Shown here: positions 24,512 through 34,004 of the stretch, piece by piece
How the letters are laid out: each line of letters starts with the position of its first letter
How positions within the stretch are numbered: position 1 is the first letter of the stretch
Source of the DNA: Sphingomonadales bacterium
GTDB lineage: Bacteria > Bacteroidota > Bacteroidia > UBA7662
Length of the DNA stretch: 64,000 nt
Assembly: GCA_016872215.1 (NCBI GenBank)
Contig: VHAX01000005.1
Location: forward strand, 29,363-93,362
Direction of reading: 5' to 3'
Program-made: the position numbers and the translations under genes
Notes under the pieces: generated by a model
Databases searched by the model: none
Told to the model about the DNA's origin: nothing
What the model saw: only the letters and a program-made list of their open reading frames with translations

Positions 24512-26304
24512 CTCGATTTTCTACGGCGGTCGGTCTCGCGGAGTATGATTTTTCTCAGGCGCATCGATTTCGGAGTGATTTCGATGTACTCATCGACTTG
24601 TATGTACTCCATTGCGTCTTCTAATGAGAACACCCGGCGCGGCGCGATCCGGGTGTTGTCGTCCTTCCCGGCGGCACGCATGTTTGTGAGCTGCTTGCCT
24701 TTCACCAGATTAACCACCAAATCGCCCGGACGGTTGTTCTCTCCCACTACCTGCCCTTCGTAGACCGACTCGTTAGGATCCACGAAAAATACGCCGCGGT
24801 CTTGCAGCTTATCGATGCTGTATCCGGTGGTCATACCAGTTTCCATACTCACAAGTGAGCCATTGATTCGGCCGGGGAGCTGTCCTTTGAAGGGTTCATA
24901 GCATTCAAACCGGTGCGACATGATGGCTTCGCCCTGTGTTGACGTTAACAGATTGGAACGCAATCCGATCAATCCACGCGAGGGAATGGCAAATTCGAGG
25001 TGCACCATATCCCCTTTGGGTTCCATAATCAGCATTTCCCCTTTGCGCTGGTTGACCTGCTCGATTACCTTGCCTGCGTGTTGCTCTGGCACATCCACCA
25101 CCAGTTGTTCGATAGGCTCACAAGTTTGTCCGTCTACTTCCTTCATAATAACTCTGGGCTGGCCCACCTGCAGTTCATAGCCCTCGCGGCGCATGGTCTC
25201 AATCAGCACGGAAAGGTGTAGAATTCCCCTGCCGAATACCTGAAGGCTATCGGAAGAATTAGTCTCTGCGAGTCGCAAGGCGAGGTTTTTTTCGGTTTCT
25301 TTTTCCAGCCGCTCGCAGAGGTGACGGGAGGTTACAAATTTCCCTTCTTTTCCGAAAAAGGGCGAGTTGTTGATGGTAAACAACATGCTCATGGTGGGTT
25401 CGTCGACCGTAATGGGGGGCATGCCCTCAGGCCGCTCCATGTCGGCCACTGTATCCCCAATTTGAAAATCCTCAAGACCTACCACCGCACAAAGTTCGCC
25501 CGCTTGCACAGATGCGACTTTTTGTCGACCCAACCCTTCAAACACATACAATTCTTTCACACGTCCCCGTGTTTGTCCGCCCGCGTTGCGCACCAGCGTA
25601 ACGGGCATGCCCTCGGCGAGGATGCCGCGACTCAGCTTACCGATGGCAATACGACCCACATAACTGCTGAAGTCGAGCGAGGTGATCTGCAATTGGGGCG
25701 TGCCTTCCGAAACCAAAGGCGGGGGCACGTGTTCCAGGATGGCTTCGAGTAAGGGAGTGAAGTCGTCGGAGTGCTTTTTCCAGTCGGTCGACATCCATCC
25801 CTGCTTTGAGGAACCATATAGGGTCGGGAAGTTGAGCTGCTCTTCGGTGGCATCGAGGTGGAAAAACAGATCGAATACGGCGTCGTGTACTTCGTCGGGT
25901 CTGCAGTTTTCTTTGTCGACTTTATTGATAATCACGATCGGACGGAGCCCCAGTGCGAGCGCTTTCTGCAGCACGAAGCGGGTTTGGGGCATGGGTCCCT
26001 CAAAGGCATCAACCAACAGAAGTACACCATCGGCCATGCGGAGTACGCGCTCCACTTCTCCCCCGAAATCGCTGTGCCCCGGGGTGTCGATAATGTTGAT
26101 TTTGGTGTCCTTGTAACATACCGCTACATTCTTGGAAAATATAGTGATTCCCCTTTCACGCTCCAGATCGTGGCTATCCAGAATTAAGTCGCCCACTTTC
26201 TCATGTGCCTTAAATTGATTGGTTTGGAACAGTATTTTGTCGACCAGCGTGGTTTTGCCGTGGTCGACGTGGGCGATAATGGCCAGATTGCGCAGTGCTT
26301 TCAT
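24508..26304 (-). CDS. typA: GTP-binding protein TypA/BipA
   Basis: Translational GTPase of 598 residues, close to the usual 600-610. G motifs are AHVDHGKTTL (G1), RERGITIFSKN (G2), DTPGHSDFGG (G3) and NKVDKENCRPDE (G4). EF-G-like domains III and V and the BipA-specific C-terminal domain follow (FFVDPNESVYEGQVVGE). It binds the ribosome in an EF-G-like manner and supports assembly and stress growth. The start at 26304 is supported by TACTTTTG 28 bp upstream. Its stop lies inside the last codons of convergent cmk, leaving no spacer for a terminator. Confidence 0.95.
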   Translation of the reverse strand: MKALRNLAIIAHVDHGKTTLVDKILFQTNQFKAHEKVGDLILDSHDLERERGITIFSKNVAVCYKDTKINIIDTPGHSDFGGEVERVLRMADGVLLLVDAFEGPMPQTRFVLQKALALGLRPIVIINKVDKENCRPDEVHDAVFDLFFHLDATEEQLNFPTLYGSSKQGWMSTDWKKHSDDFTPLLEAILEHVPPPLVSEGTPQLQITSLDFSSYVGRIAIGKLSRGILAEGMPVTLVRNAGGQTRGRVKELYVFEGLGRQKVASVQAGELCAVVGLEDFQIGDTVADMERPEGMPPITVDEPTMSMLFTINNSPFFGKEGKFVTSRHLCERLEKETEKNLALRLAETNSSDSLQVFGRGILHLSVLIETMRREGYELQVGQPRVIMKEVDGQTCEPIEQLVVDVPEQHAGKVIEQVNQRKGEMLIMEPKGDMVHLEFAIPSRGLIGLRSNLLTSTQGEAIMSHRFECYEPFKGQLPGRINGSLVSMETGMTTGYSIDKLQDRGVFFVDPNESVYEGQVVGENNRPGDLVVNLVKGKQLTNMRAAGKDDNTRIAPRRVFSLEDAMEYIQVDEYIEITPKSMRLRKIILRETDRRRKSS

Positions 26305-26332
26305 TGATGGGTACGGGGAGATTTTGTGGGCA

Positions 26333-26340
26333 CAAAAGTA
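26333..26340 (-). promoter_or_regulatory. -7 box of typA
   Basis: The minus strand reads TACTTTTG, a perfect TAnnTTTG, 28 bp before the typA ATG. Confidence 0.55.
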
Positions 26341-26392
26341 GGACTTTGCGGCTTGTCGTTCATTTTTTTACTGAATTGTGAACGGGTGCCTA

Positions 26393-26423
26393 TTTGATTT
26401 CTTGTTACTAACCCGTAATTTTG
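26393..26423 (+). promoter_or_regulatory. Complete promoter of tRNA-Asp
   Basis: TTTG (26393-26396), 19 bp, TAATTTTG (26416-26423): both Bacteroidota elements match exactly at the expected spacing. The tRNA begins 12 bp after the box. Confidence 0.75.
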
Positions 26424-26435
26424 CAGCGTTCTAAA

Positions 26436-26512
26436 GGTTCGGTAGTTCAGTCGGTTAGAATACATGCCTGTCACGCATGGGGTCGCGGGTTCGAGTCCCG
26501 TCCGGACCGCCA
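26436..26512 (+). tRNA. tRNA-Asp (GTC)
   Basis: A 77-base cloverleaf. The acceptor arms GGTTCGG and CCGGACC pair throughout, with one G-U. The anticodon stem CATGC/GCATG encloses CTGTCAC with anticodon GTC, and the T loop is TTCGAGT. The discriminator is G and CCA is encoded. A full promoter lies upstream and a hairpin with a T run downstream, so it is its own transcription unit. Confidence 0.97.
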
Positions 26513-26518
26513 AATTTT

Positions 26519-26549
26519 CCCTATTTCTGTAATGGAAACAGGGATTTTT
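26519..26549 (+). terminator. Rho-independent terminator of tRNA-Asp
   Basis: CCCTATTTC and GAAACAGGG form a 9 bp stem with one mismatch around a 7-base loop (TGTAATG), followed by ATTTTTA. It starts 7 bases after the CCA end. Confidence 0.75.
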
Positions 26550-26699
26550 AGTTTAATAGGGTTCACTTTCTGGCCTTGCCCTATTGCGTGATTTAAATTG
26601 TTTCCAATCTAACTGTAGGAATGGGATGAGAGTACGACACCGGATTATGTATAGAGGCTTCTGACGGCGTGCATCAACCTAAATGTTTGCCAAACAATG

Positions 26700-26772
26700 A
26701 GCGGGAAACGAGGTTCGAACTCGCGACCCCGACCTTGGGAAGGTCGTACTCTACCAACTGAGCTATTCCCGC
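26700..26772 (-). tRNA. tRNA-Gly (CCC)
   Basis: A 73-base cloverleaf on the minus strand. Acceptor arms GCGGGAA and TTCCCGC pair perfectly and the D arm has AGTTGGT. The anticodon stem CGACC/GGTCG holds TTCCCAA with anticodon CCC, and the T loop is TTCGAAC. The discriminator is T. CCA is not encoded, in contrast to the neighbouring tRNA-Asp. Confidence 0.95.
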
Positions 26773-26784
26773 CTGATCAAGACG

Positions 26785-26792
26785 TAAATATA
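26785..26792 (-). promoter_or_regulatory. Probable -7 box of tRNA-Gly
   Basis: The minus strand reads TATATTTA (7 of 8 to TAnnTTTG), 12 bp before the tRNA 5' end, the same distance as for tRNA-Asp. Confidence 0.5.
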
Positions 26793-26812
26793 ATGAAGTT
26801 TTGGATTCGTCT

Positions 26813-27277
26813 TCAGCGGGTATCCACCCATCCGTTGACCCAGCTATCATCGAATCCGGCCTTAAATTTACGATAAAAGTTCAGGGCCGGCTCGTTCCAG
26901 TCGAGCACCTGCCAGCAAACCCGGGGGAAACCCTTCAGTTTCGCCAGGCAAACGACTTTTTCAAATAGCAATCGTCCTATACCTTTTCCACGCATGGATT
27001 CCGTAACCACCAGGTCTTCCAGGTAGCACAACCGCCCTTTCCAGGTTGAATAGCGGGTGTAGCACAGGGCGAAACCAACAATCGCCGATTGATGCTCGGC
27101 CACTACAGCCCACCAAACCGGGTCGGGGCCGAACCCCGCCTGCTCGAAATGATGATCATGAACGGTGACCTCACCTGGTGCGCGTTCGTAGACTGCGAGT
27201 TCGCGGATGAGCGTCATAAGAGCGGGGCAATCCTCGCGCAGGGCGACTCGGATGCTTATGTTTTTAGGTGTATCCAT
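26813..27277 (-). CDS. GNAT acetyltransferase, diamine acetyltransferase-like
   Basis: N-acetyltransferase of 154 residues. The acetyl-CoA site is seen in VVTESMRGKGIGRLLFEKV, and the end (WQVLDWNEPALNFYRKFKAGFDDSW) is typical of spermidine/spermine-type acetyltransferases. YERAPGEVTV near the N-terminus is also usual for this group. I placed the start at MDTPKNISIRVA (27277), as the 29 residues before it look unrelated. It could acetylate polyamines or another amine. It is transcribed away from the following MFS gene. Confidence 0.8.
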   Translation of the reverse strand: MDTPKNISIRVALREDCPALMTLIRELAVYERAPGEVTVHDHHFEQAGFGPDPVWWAVVAEHQSAIVGFALCYTRYSTWKGRLCYLEDLVVTESMRGKGIGRLLFEKVVCLAKLKGFPRVCWQVLDWNEPALNFYRKFKAGFDDSWVNGWVDTR

Positions 27278-27368
27278 TATAGCAGGAAACGAAATATGTA
27301 TGAACTTATTTGTCAACAACTCTTTCGACAAGGTAACAATATTATCTATTTTTTTGGAGGCCAAAAAC

Positions 27369-27376
27369 TATATTTG
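27369..27376 (+). promoter_or_regulatory. -7 box of the MFS gene
   Basis: TATATTTG, a perfect TAnnTTTG, 22 bp before the ATG at 27399. It argues for that start over the ORF start at 27207. Confidence 0.55.
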
Positions 27377-27398
27377 GTCGGTCGAAAACGTCAAACGA

Positions 27399-28664
27399 AT
27401 GACATATACCCCTATTCAGAACAACCGACATGTTTATTTGGCAGTATTGGTGGCTGCCCTGGGCTATTTCGTCGACATCTACGACCTGATCCTGTTCAGC
27501 ATCGTTCGGGTCGACAGCCTCAAAGCACTGGGATGCACAGACACGGAACTGGAGCGCAATGGGGTGCTGATCCTGAACATGCAGATGCTGGGCATGTTAT
27601 TGGGTGGTGTTTTTTGGGGGATTCTGGGTGACAAGAGGGGGCGCTTGTCGGTACTTTTCGGAAGTATCCTGCTCTATTCGCTGGCCAACATTGCCAACGC
27701 ATACGTACAGAACGTCACCCAATACGCACTGGTGCGCCTGGTGGCCGGATTCGGACTAGCAGGCGAGTTGGGTGCGGGCATAACCCTGGTGGGTGAGTTG
27801 ATGAGTCGTGAAAAGCGGGGCAACGGCACCACTGTGGTGGTGACGGTCGGTGCAGCAGGGGCCATCTTCGCCGGTATGTTGGCTCAGGTGGTGAGCTGGA
27901 GGACAGCCTATCTGTTGGGGGGAGGATTGGGACTTTCACTTCTCGTTCTTCGGGTCGGCATCCGCGAATCGGGTATGTTTAAGAGCATGCACCAACGCAG
28001 CGAATTGGTTCGGGGCGATTTTCGGCTCCTATTGTCGGACCCCCGCCGCGCCCGCTTGTTTTTGCACAGCATTCTCATCGGAATTCCAATTTGGTTCTGT
28101 GTGGGTATCCTCATCACCTTTTCACCCGAATTGGGCCGGGAACTTCAACTTAAGGAATCTGTCCTTCCCGCCGTGGCGGTGATGAGCGCATATGGCGGAC
28201 TCGTTTTCGGGGATTTTGTGAGTGGATTGGCCAGTCAGTGGTTCCGCACCCGCAAAGGTGTCGTGCGCACATTCCTATGGGTTACCCTGGCCTGTATACT
28301 GTTTTATTTGTATGGGGGCATCCACAGACTTCGTTATTTCTACATACTCTGCTTCGTACTGGGTTCGGCCACCGGATATTGGGCCGTGTTTGTGACTATG
28401 GCCTCCGAGCATTTTGGTACAAATTTCCGCTCGACCGCCACCACCAGCATCCCCAATTTCGTTCGCGGTTCCGTGCTGCCCATCACCTTTCTCTACACTG
28501 GACTTCAGTCGGTTGTGCCCCGAATTGAATCGGCCCTCATCACCGGCCTTTTGTGCGTGGGCGTGGCCCTTTGGTCACTCACCCATCTGCACGAAACCTG
28601 GGGGCGAGATCTGGATTTTTTTGAGGGGGGTGAGAGGACCGATAATGGAAATAGCCACGCCTGA
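27399..28664 (+). CDS. MFS transporter, metabolite:H+ symporter-like
   Basis: Integral membrane carrier of 421 residues with about twelve hydrophobic segments. YFVDIYDLILFSIVR in the first helix and GDKRGRLSVLFGS in the 2-3 loop (the MFS signature GxxxDRxGR variant) are seen, with a second half-signature before EHFGTNFRSTATTS. This pattern is found in the sugar-phosphate/aromatic-acid and ProP-like groups. No catabolic neighbour indicates the substrate. The ORF reaches back to 27207, but that part overlaps the divergent GNAT gene, and promoter and hydropathy support 27399. Confidence 0.83.
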   Translation: MTYTPIQNNRHVYLAVLVAALGYFVDIYDLILFSIVRVDSLKALGCTDTELERNGVLILNMQMLGMLLGGVFWGILGDKRGRLSVLFGSILLYSLANIANAYVQNVTQYALVRLVAGFGLAGELGAGITLVGELMSREKRGNGTTVVVTVGAAGAIFAGMLAQVVSWRTAYLLGGGLGLSLLVLRVGIRESGMFKSMHQRSELVRGDFRLLLSDPRRARLFLHSILIGIPIWFCVGILITFSPELGRELQLKESVLPAVAVMSAYGGLVFGDFVSGLASQWFRTRKGVVRTFLWVTLACILFYLYGGIHRLRYFYILCFVLGSATGYWAVFVTMASEHFGTNFRSTATTSIPNFVRGSVLPITFLYTGLQSVVPRIESALITGLLCVGVALWSLTHLHETWGRDLDFFEGGERTDNGNSHA

Positions 28665-28686
28665 TGCTACGCCCCTTTTATTTTGT

Positions 28687-28718
28687 TTTGCATTACATAT
28701 GATTGCCTTGTATTTTTA
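28687..28718 (+). promoter_or_regulatory. Promoter of the type IX cargo gene
   Basis: TTTG (28687-28690), 20 bp, TATTTTTA (28711-28718; 7 of 8). The chosen ATG at 28744 lies 25 bp downstream. Confidence 0.5.
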
Positions 28719-28743
28719 CTAATTGTATTCAAACCACCCCGTT

Positions 28744-30891
28744 ATGCTTCGTCTGATACCCAATCTCCGTTTTCTTTTGATAGCATTCACTTGCTTCTTT
28801 TGTACATCGCCATTATTTGCCCAAATCCAGGGGCGAGGTGGACCCGACCTCTACGGTTACACCTGGCGCGATTCGTATGATTCCGTTGGTCCGCTCTACA
28901 ACTGGGTCAACATCACCTCTTCCGGAACTCAGGTATTGGGGTTGGCTGATGATAATGTAATCGGCCCCTTCGCCATCCCGAATGAGTTTCAGTACTACTG
29001 GTATTTCCCCAAATTGGTTTGGATTGGTTCGAATGGCTATATCACCTTCAACTCCGACAACATAGCATCGCCCTTTCCGATGATTCCGAATGTAGGGGGT
29101 GCCCATAATTTTATCGCAGCCCTGTTGAGTGACCTCAACTTTGCCGGCACGGGCAATCCGGGCAGCTGCTATTACTATGCTACCCCCGATACCCTCGTAT
29201 TCAGTTGGATCAACGTGCCCTTCTGGACCTCAGTTCTACCCTATTATACCGGGCAAAACTCTTTCCAGATTGTTATGAACCGGGTCGACAAAAGCATCAC
29301 GTTCAATTACAAGCGACAAATTGGGTTTACCATGAGCAATGACATTACTATAGGAATTGAAAATATCAATGGTGCCATCGGATTGCAACACAGTAAAAAT
29401 GTTTACCCCGACACCAACTACAGTGTACGCTTCTATTATCCGGATACGGTGACGTATCAGGTGACGGATGCGGGCATCGACTGGAATCAAAGTCCGTTCA
29501 ACCAGGGCATCTTCACCCTCATGCAGCGACCCTGTCCGCTCACGTCATATGTCAAAAACTACGGTAATCAACCACTCGGAAGCTTCAGTATCCGCAGTGC
29601 AGTCAGCAGCTTCAATCTCACGACCCCCCAGCGCGATACAGTTCCCATTACCTCACTACCCGTTGCAGTTGATACAGTGGTCAATTTTGACCCAATCACC
29701 CCTTTGGCCGCCGGAATATATGATATGCAGACTGATTTGGCTGGGGTCACCAACGATATGGTGGCCTTCAACAATCAAATACGCACGAAAATAGTGGCCA
29801 TCGACACCACGCAGACCGATGTACCCCTCGATTATTCCGACGGGGTTCCTGATGGTTTCGGTATTTCCTGGTCGAGTGGTAATGCGGGGATGGGTTATTA
29901 TATGGTGCCGCCCTTCTTCCCCTACCGCATTACACAATATCGACTGATCATCACAGGCGATCCAACCCTACAGGGTTGCTTCTTGAAGATCTATGCGGAT
30001 GATGGACCGAACGGGGGACCGGGCACTCTACTCGACTCCACCTGGGCCGATCCCGCATCGACCCCCTCTGGATTTTTGTCACTCGTGCCCCTCTCTACGC
30101 CGGTAACCCGAAACGCGGGTGGATTTTATGTCTTGTGGGAGATGCCCTCCGGATCCAATATTTCTTTGGCGCGTGACCTCACGCCGCCCATTTCCTGTCG
30201 CACTATGGAGGTCATACAGGGCGCGTGGGCCGGTTACCGCAGTCGGTTAACGGAGGATATGGTGCTCGGGGTCATTTCCCGTCCCTTGCGGAACATCGAT
30301 TTGGCCGTGGATCCGCCCGTTTTCCCGATTGCAGGAGATGTGGTGAATACGCCGATTCGTCCGCGCCTGCGCATCCGTGGTATTGGAACCTATCCCCACG
30401 GCACAGCCACGGTTTCCTACCGCTTTGGCAACCAGCCGGTGGTCACCGAAACCCTGCCTGCTGGTAGTCCCGTTCCGGGCGGTAGCTTTGTTTATGAATT
30501 CACCACCCCGCTCAGTTCCCCCACATCACAGGGTGCCACGCTTTGTCTTTGGGTCCGTCATACCGATGATGTCAACCGTGCCAACGACACCACCTGCATA
30601 CCCCTCAATTTTTTCTATACAGGAATTGAGGAGCAAGTCAATGGGCCATCCGTCAAGATTTGGCCGAATCCGAGCGATGGTAAGAAATTTTTCGTTGAGA
30701 CCCTGTCGATGGGTCGCGTGGATGAGATCATAGTTTTTGATGCACTGGGACGACTCCTAGCGCGTAACCCGGGAATCTTTCCTGAAGATGGCCGCTATGA
30801 GTTTGTAGTGGAAGGGTGGTCGCCCGGCCTCTACACTATCCGCGTACAGGGCGAACGGGGCATTGTCACCGCTCGCCTGGTCAATCCATAG
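28744..30891 (+). CDS. Secreted protein with type IX C-terminal sorting domain
   Basis: Exported protein of 715 residues. A signal peptide (LRFLLIAFTCFFCTSPLFAQ) is followed by a beta-rich region with many aromatic and Pro/Gly residues and CARDB-like segments (DAGIDWNQSP, NIDLAVDPPVFPIAGDV). The C-terminal 75 residues form a type A sorting domain: VKIWPNPSDGK, then VFDALGRLLA and SPGLYTIRVQGERGIVTARLV. It is therefore a likely type IX cargo, to be released or anchored at the surface. No catalytic motif was recognised, so adhesion or structural roles are possible. Confidence 0.85.
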   Translation: MLRLIPNLRFLLIAFTCFFCTSPLFAQIQGRGGPDLYGYTWRDSYDSVGPLYNWVNITSSGTQVLGLADDNVIGPFAIPNEFQYYWYFPKLVWIGSNGYITFNSDNIASPFPMIPNVGGAHNFIAALLSDLNFAGTGNPGSCYYYATPDTLVFSWINVPFWTSVLPYYTGQNSFQIVMNRVDKSITFNYKRQIGFTMSNDITIGIENINGAIGLQHSKNVYPDTNYSVRFYYPDTVTYQVTDAGIDWNQSPFNQGIFTLMQRPCPLTSYVKNYGNQPLGSFSIRSAVSSFNLTTPQRDTVPITSLPVAVDTVVNFDPITPLAAGIYDMQTDLAGVTNDMVAFNNQIRTKIVAIDTTQTDVPLDYSDGVPDGFGISWSSGNAGMGYYMVPPFFPYRITQYRLIITGDPTLQGCFLKIYADDGPNGGPGTLLDSTWADPASTPSGFLSLVPLSTPVTRNAGGFYVLWEMPSGSNISLARDLTPPISCRTMEVIQGAWAGYRSRLTEDMVLGVISRPLRNIDLAVDPPVFPIAGDVVNTPIRPRLRIRGIGTYPHGTATVSYRFGNQPVVTETLPAGSPVPGGSFVYEFTTPLSSPTSQGATLCLWVRHTDDVNRANDTTCIPLNFFYTGIEEQVNGPSVKIWPNPSDGKKFFVETLSMGRVDEIIVFDALGRLLARNPGIFPEDGRYEFVVEGWSPGLYTIRVQGERGIVTARLVNP

Positions 30892-30911
30892 CGTTACAAT
30901 TGCGTTCAATA

Positions 30912-30942
30912 CCCGAGAGGTTCATTGCACGAACCAACCGGG
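30912..30942. terminator. Hairpin between convergent genes
   Basis: CCCG and GGTTC on one side pair with GAACC and CGGG on the other around a 7-base loop, with a small internal loop. There is no T run, so termination on either strand is uncertain. Confidence 0.35.
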
Positions 30943-30950
30943 ACATATCG

Positions 30951-33899
30951 TTATTTCAGTCCACCACCCCATGGGCCCCGCGTCGGAGGTTCGGGGCGCT
31001 GACCAAAATGACGAAGGTTATAGGTGAAGGTGAACATATGAAAGCGCTGAAGTAGTCGCGTCTCTACATCCTCTACATAGGTTTCGGTGGCATTTCGGGT
31101 GATGCTGCTGTTTTGTCCTAGCAAATCGAAAACAGACCACCGCAATTCACCTCTGCGGTCTTTGAGGAATCTGTATCCCGCGCCCACATTCCAAAGCCAG
31201 ATTTGCTGGTTAAAATCCGTTCCTAAACCTGAAAATGAATTCACCATCAAATCGGAACTCAGTATGAGAGCGGGTACGGGAATGTAATTGAAGCGAAATG
31301 TGCCCGAATGGGTAAAGAAATCACTGTTTTGGTTGGGCAGCAGACTATAGCGAACCCGGTTGTAGTTGATTGTGTATCCCACGGAAAAATCCAGTTCTCG
31401 GCTGATGTTTGAATTAAGGCTAAAACCTGAATTATAATTGGTGTTGAGCGCGCGGTTCTCTACCCCATTAACCAGACTAGGCGTAATACCCGTTGTAGTA
31501 CCTGCATTTATATTCAGATTTGATTTGAGAGACTTCACCGGGCGACTATAATTGAGGAATACACGGAAGTTGCGGCCACCATCTCGATTCACGGGTTGAA
31601 TGAGCTGGGCACCCCGACCCAGAACTATGGGTAATCTGTTCTGATTGTCGAGGATGGTGTCTCTCAGAGCGAGGGTGGTGCTGTTCACGATCTGGTCAGT
31701 GAACACATTGAGCATGGCAAACAAAAAGTAGGAAACCCCCTGGACAGGTTTTGCCTCCCGGATTCGTCCGCCAATTGTGTGGCTCACGGTTTGCCGCAAA
31801 TCGGGGTTGCCGCGGCGCAACTGCAGGGGGTTTGAAACATCCACCAGGTTTTGGAGTTGACTCAGTGAAGGGAATTGGGCATTCGTACGATAGAAAAAGC
31901 GCAAATTCGCCGTTTTGGTAATGTTGTAACGAATCATGGCCGACGGCAGCCAGTTGTAGAAGGCAACCGGAATATCCTGATTGAAAGGATAGGTTTGCCT
32001 ACTCCGCATATCGGCCATCTGGTAACGGGCTCCGAAGGTCCATTCCAAACGCTCTACATTGTAGCGGTAGCGCAGTGTACCCCCATGGACCACCACCCGA
32101 TTATCGAACTCATTCGATAACACGCTGTCGCGGTTCTGATACTGACCGGTCAATACATCTTTTCTATCGGCCCACTGAAAGGCGTTCGATTCCGTAATTC
32201 TTGGGGCATAACTCATTTCAATCAGTCCATTTTTCCCTACAGGCTCTGTGTAGGCCAAATCCAGGTCAATCCGATTCTGACCATTACCGATATCCGTAAA
32301 CCGGTCAATGAGCGAGTCAGAATAGCCAAATGCCATCCAAATCCGATTTTTGCTTTCAAAGCCCCGAACGGCGTCTTGTTGCGACAAATCCCCGTTTAAT
32401 GTAAACGAGAATGTTCGCCCACGCACAGGGAATTTGTAACGCCACACCAATTCACCATTCAACCCGAGGTTGTAGCTGGTGTCGAGCTGCTTCACATCCG
32501 TGCGGCTAATGCTGTCGACTGGAGCTCCAATGGCTCCAGCCCCCAGGTTAAGGCCTGAAAAATCTTGTGTGTTGCGGCGTCGGCTTGCGTTGAAGCGTGG
32601 ACTAATTACAATGGAGTTGGACGTATCGGGATTGTACTCTATGCGCATCGACAAGCGGTGACTGAGCGTTGCCGAATTGTTCTGGCCTTTTTCCTGATAT
32701 TGTTGTTGAATGCCGTCTTGCACAAAAAAATTGCGGGCAAGCCGGGTGTCCTGATTATTGAGCCCGTCGCTGAAAAAGTAACTTGCACTCATTTTTCCTT
32801 TCTTTTCCCAATTGTCGCTGAAATTGACACCAAAAGAGCGAGTCTCACTGATCCCTCCCTGCTGGCTGCTCTGAAAATTAGCGGCAGCACCGCCTCCACC
32901 CCCCATCATACCCCGGCCAAATCCGCCTGGCATCGCATTACCAATCATAGTTCTCCATGGCATAGGGTCGGGCTCTGAAAGCGAACTCAAATCCTGAGAC
33001 GAGAAATTCTGCTGGTTGATGTTGTTGGCCAATCCCAGCAGAGTCACCCTCTTCTTGCCCTTGAACAGGTTCACGCTGTAACCCGACATATAGCGGCGCG
33101 ATGGTTCAATCGGACCTGAATCGGTACCCACTCCGGCATACGTTTTTCCGAATCGGCTATTGTCGAGCCCCGTTTTGGTGATGATGTTTAGGGTTTTCTC
33201 TGTGTTGCCGTCGTTAATTCCGGTGAACTGAGCACGGTCGCTCATCCGATCAATTATCTGGATTCGGTCGACCACATCTGCCGGTAGACTGCGGAGCGCG
33301 GCCGTTGCATCATTGCCCATAAATTCCTGTCCGTCGAGCATAACCCGTTTCACTTGTTCACCTTGCGCCTGTATCTGACCATTTTCAATTGTGATACCGG
33401 GCATTTTTCGTACGAGTTGCTCTGCATCAGCATATTCCGCTACTTTGTAGGAATCCGCCCGAATATCGGTGGTATCGCCTTTTTGCTCCACGGGTGCGGC
33501 CCACTCATTCACCGTAATTTCCGATAGCTGCCCGATTTGCCGGGGTAAACGCAGATTCCCTAATGATAACTCAGAATCCTTCCATTGCGACTGCGTGATG
33601 CTACGCAATATGGGACGGTAGCCCACAAAGCTGATTCGGATTTCCACAATTTGTTTGCCACTTATCGTAATTTCAAAACGTCCGTCATTATCCGTGCTGG
33701 TGCCTTGAATGGGGGTCGTGGGATCTTCGGGGTTCCGAAATGAAACATTCACGCCCATAAGAGGGGTGCTGTCTGTCGAATCGATAACCCGTCCGGACAA
33801 CCTTCGTCCTTGTGCGAATGCATCGGACGTGAATTGAGCTATTAAAAGAAAAAGAACGACCGGGAAGAATTGGGGCGTAAAGAGAGAAAAAATGCGCAT
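30951..33899 (-). CDS. TonB-dependent receptor-type outer-membrane beta-barrel protein
   Basis: Outer-membrane protein of 982 residues. A signal peptide (FSLFTPQFFPVVLFLLIAQ) is followed by a carboxypeptidase-regulatory-like domain (RRLSGRVIDSTDSTPLMGVNV), a plug domain (ADAEQLVRKMPGITIENGQI, RVMLDGQEFMGND) and a long barrel of the outer-membrane protein family 3 type. A Gly/Met-rich loop (RGMMGGGGGAAAN) is at about 350. No SusD-like partner is adjacent, so it is not a standard glycan-uptake pair; the substrate is unknown. It converges with the type IX cargo gene. Confidence 0.88.
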   Translation of the reverse strand: MRIFSLFTPQFFPVVLFLLIAQFTSDAFAQGRRLSGRVIDSTDSTPLMGVNVSFRNPEDPTTPIQGTSTDNDGRFEITISGKQIVEIRISFVGYRPILRSITQSQWKDSELSLGNLRLPRQIGQLSEITVNEWAAPVEQKGDTTDIRADSYKVAEYADAEQLVRKMPGITIENGQIQAQGEQVKRVMLDGQEFMGNDATAALRSLPADVVDRIQIIDRMSDRAQFTGINDGNTEKTLNIITKTGLDNSRFGKTYAGVGTDSGPIEPSRRYMSGYSVNLFKGKKRVTLLGLANNINQQNFSSQDLSSLSEPDPMPWRTMIGNAMPGGFGRGMMGGGGGAAANFQSSQQGGISETRSFGVNFSDNWEKKGKMSASYFFSDGLNNQDTRLARNFFVQDGIQQQYQEKGQNNSATLSHRLSMRIEYNPDTSNSIVISPRFNASRRRNTQDFSGLNLGAGAIGAPVDSISRTDVKQLDTSYNLGLNGELVWRYKFPVRGRTFSFTLNGDLSQQDAVRGFESKNRIWMAFGYSDSLIDRFTDIGNGQNRIDLDLAYTEPVGKNGLIEMSYAPRITESNAFQWADRKDVLTGQYQNRDSVLSNEFDNRVVVHGGTLRYRYNVERLEWTFGARYQMADMRSRQTYPFNQDIPVAFYNWLPSAMIRYNITKTANLRFFYRTNAQFPSLSQLQNLVDVSNPLQLRRGNPDLRQTVSHTIGGRIREAKPVQGVSYFLFAMLNVFTDQIVNSTTLALRDTILDNQNRLPIVLGRGAQLIQPVNRDGGRNFRVFLNYSRPVKSLKSNLNINAGTTTGITPSLVNGVENRALNTNYNSGFSLNSNISRELDFSVGYTINYNRVRYSLLPNQNSDFFTHSGTFRFNYIPVPALILSSDLMVNSFSGLGTDFNQQIWLWNVGAGYRFLKDRRGELRWSVFDLLGQNSSITRNATETYVEDVETRLLQRFHMFTFTYNLRHFGQRPEPPTRGPWGGGLK

Positions 33900-33918
33900 A
33901 AGTTATTATAAGATGCCG

Positions 33919-33926
33919 CAAAGATG
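33919..33926 (-). promoter_or_regulatory. -7 box of the outer-membrane receptor gene
   Basis: The minus strand reads CATCTTTG (7 of 8 to TAnnTTTG), 19 bp before the ATG. It is divergent from the box at 33965, with a short GTTTAAAC palindrome (33933-33940) between them. Confidence 0.45.
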
Positions 33927-33964
33927 ATAAAAGTTTAAACATATAAATGCAAGAAAAGGCTGCG

Positions 33965-33972
33965 TAATTTTG
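33965..33972 (+). promoter_or_regulatory. -7 box of the DUF4442-like gene
   Basis: TAATTTTG, a perfect TAnnTTTG, 32 bp before the ATG at 34005. Confidence 0.5.
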
Positions 33973-34004
33973 CAGGCATATTCCGATGCACCCCTTTTGC
34001 ATTT

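Noticed and set aside
26555-26585. AATAGGG/CCCTATT inverted repeat between the tRNA genes
   Set aside because: The 17-base loop and lack of a T run make a terminator unlikely; the tRNA-Asp terminator just before it is much better.
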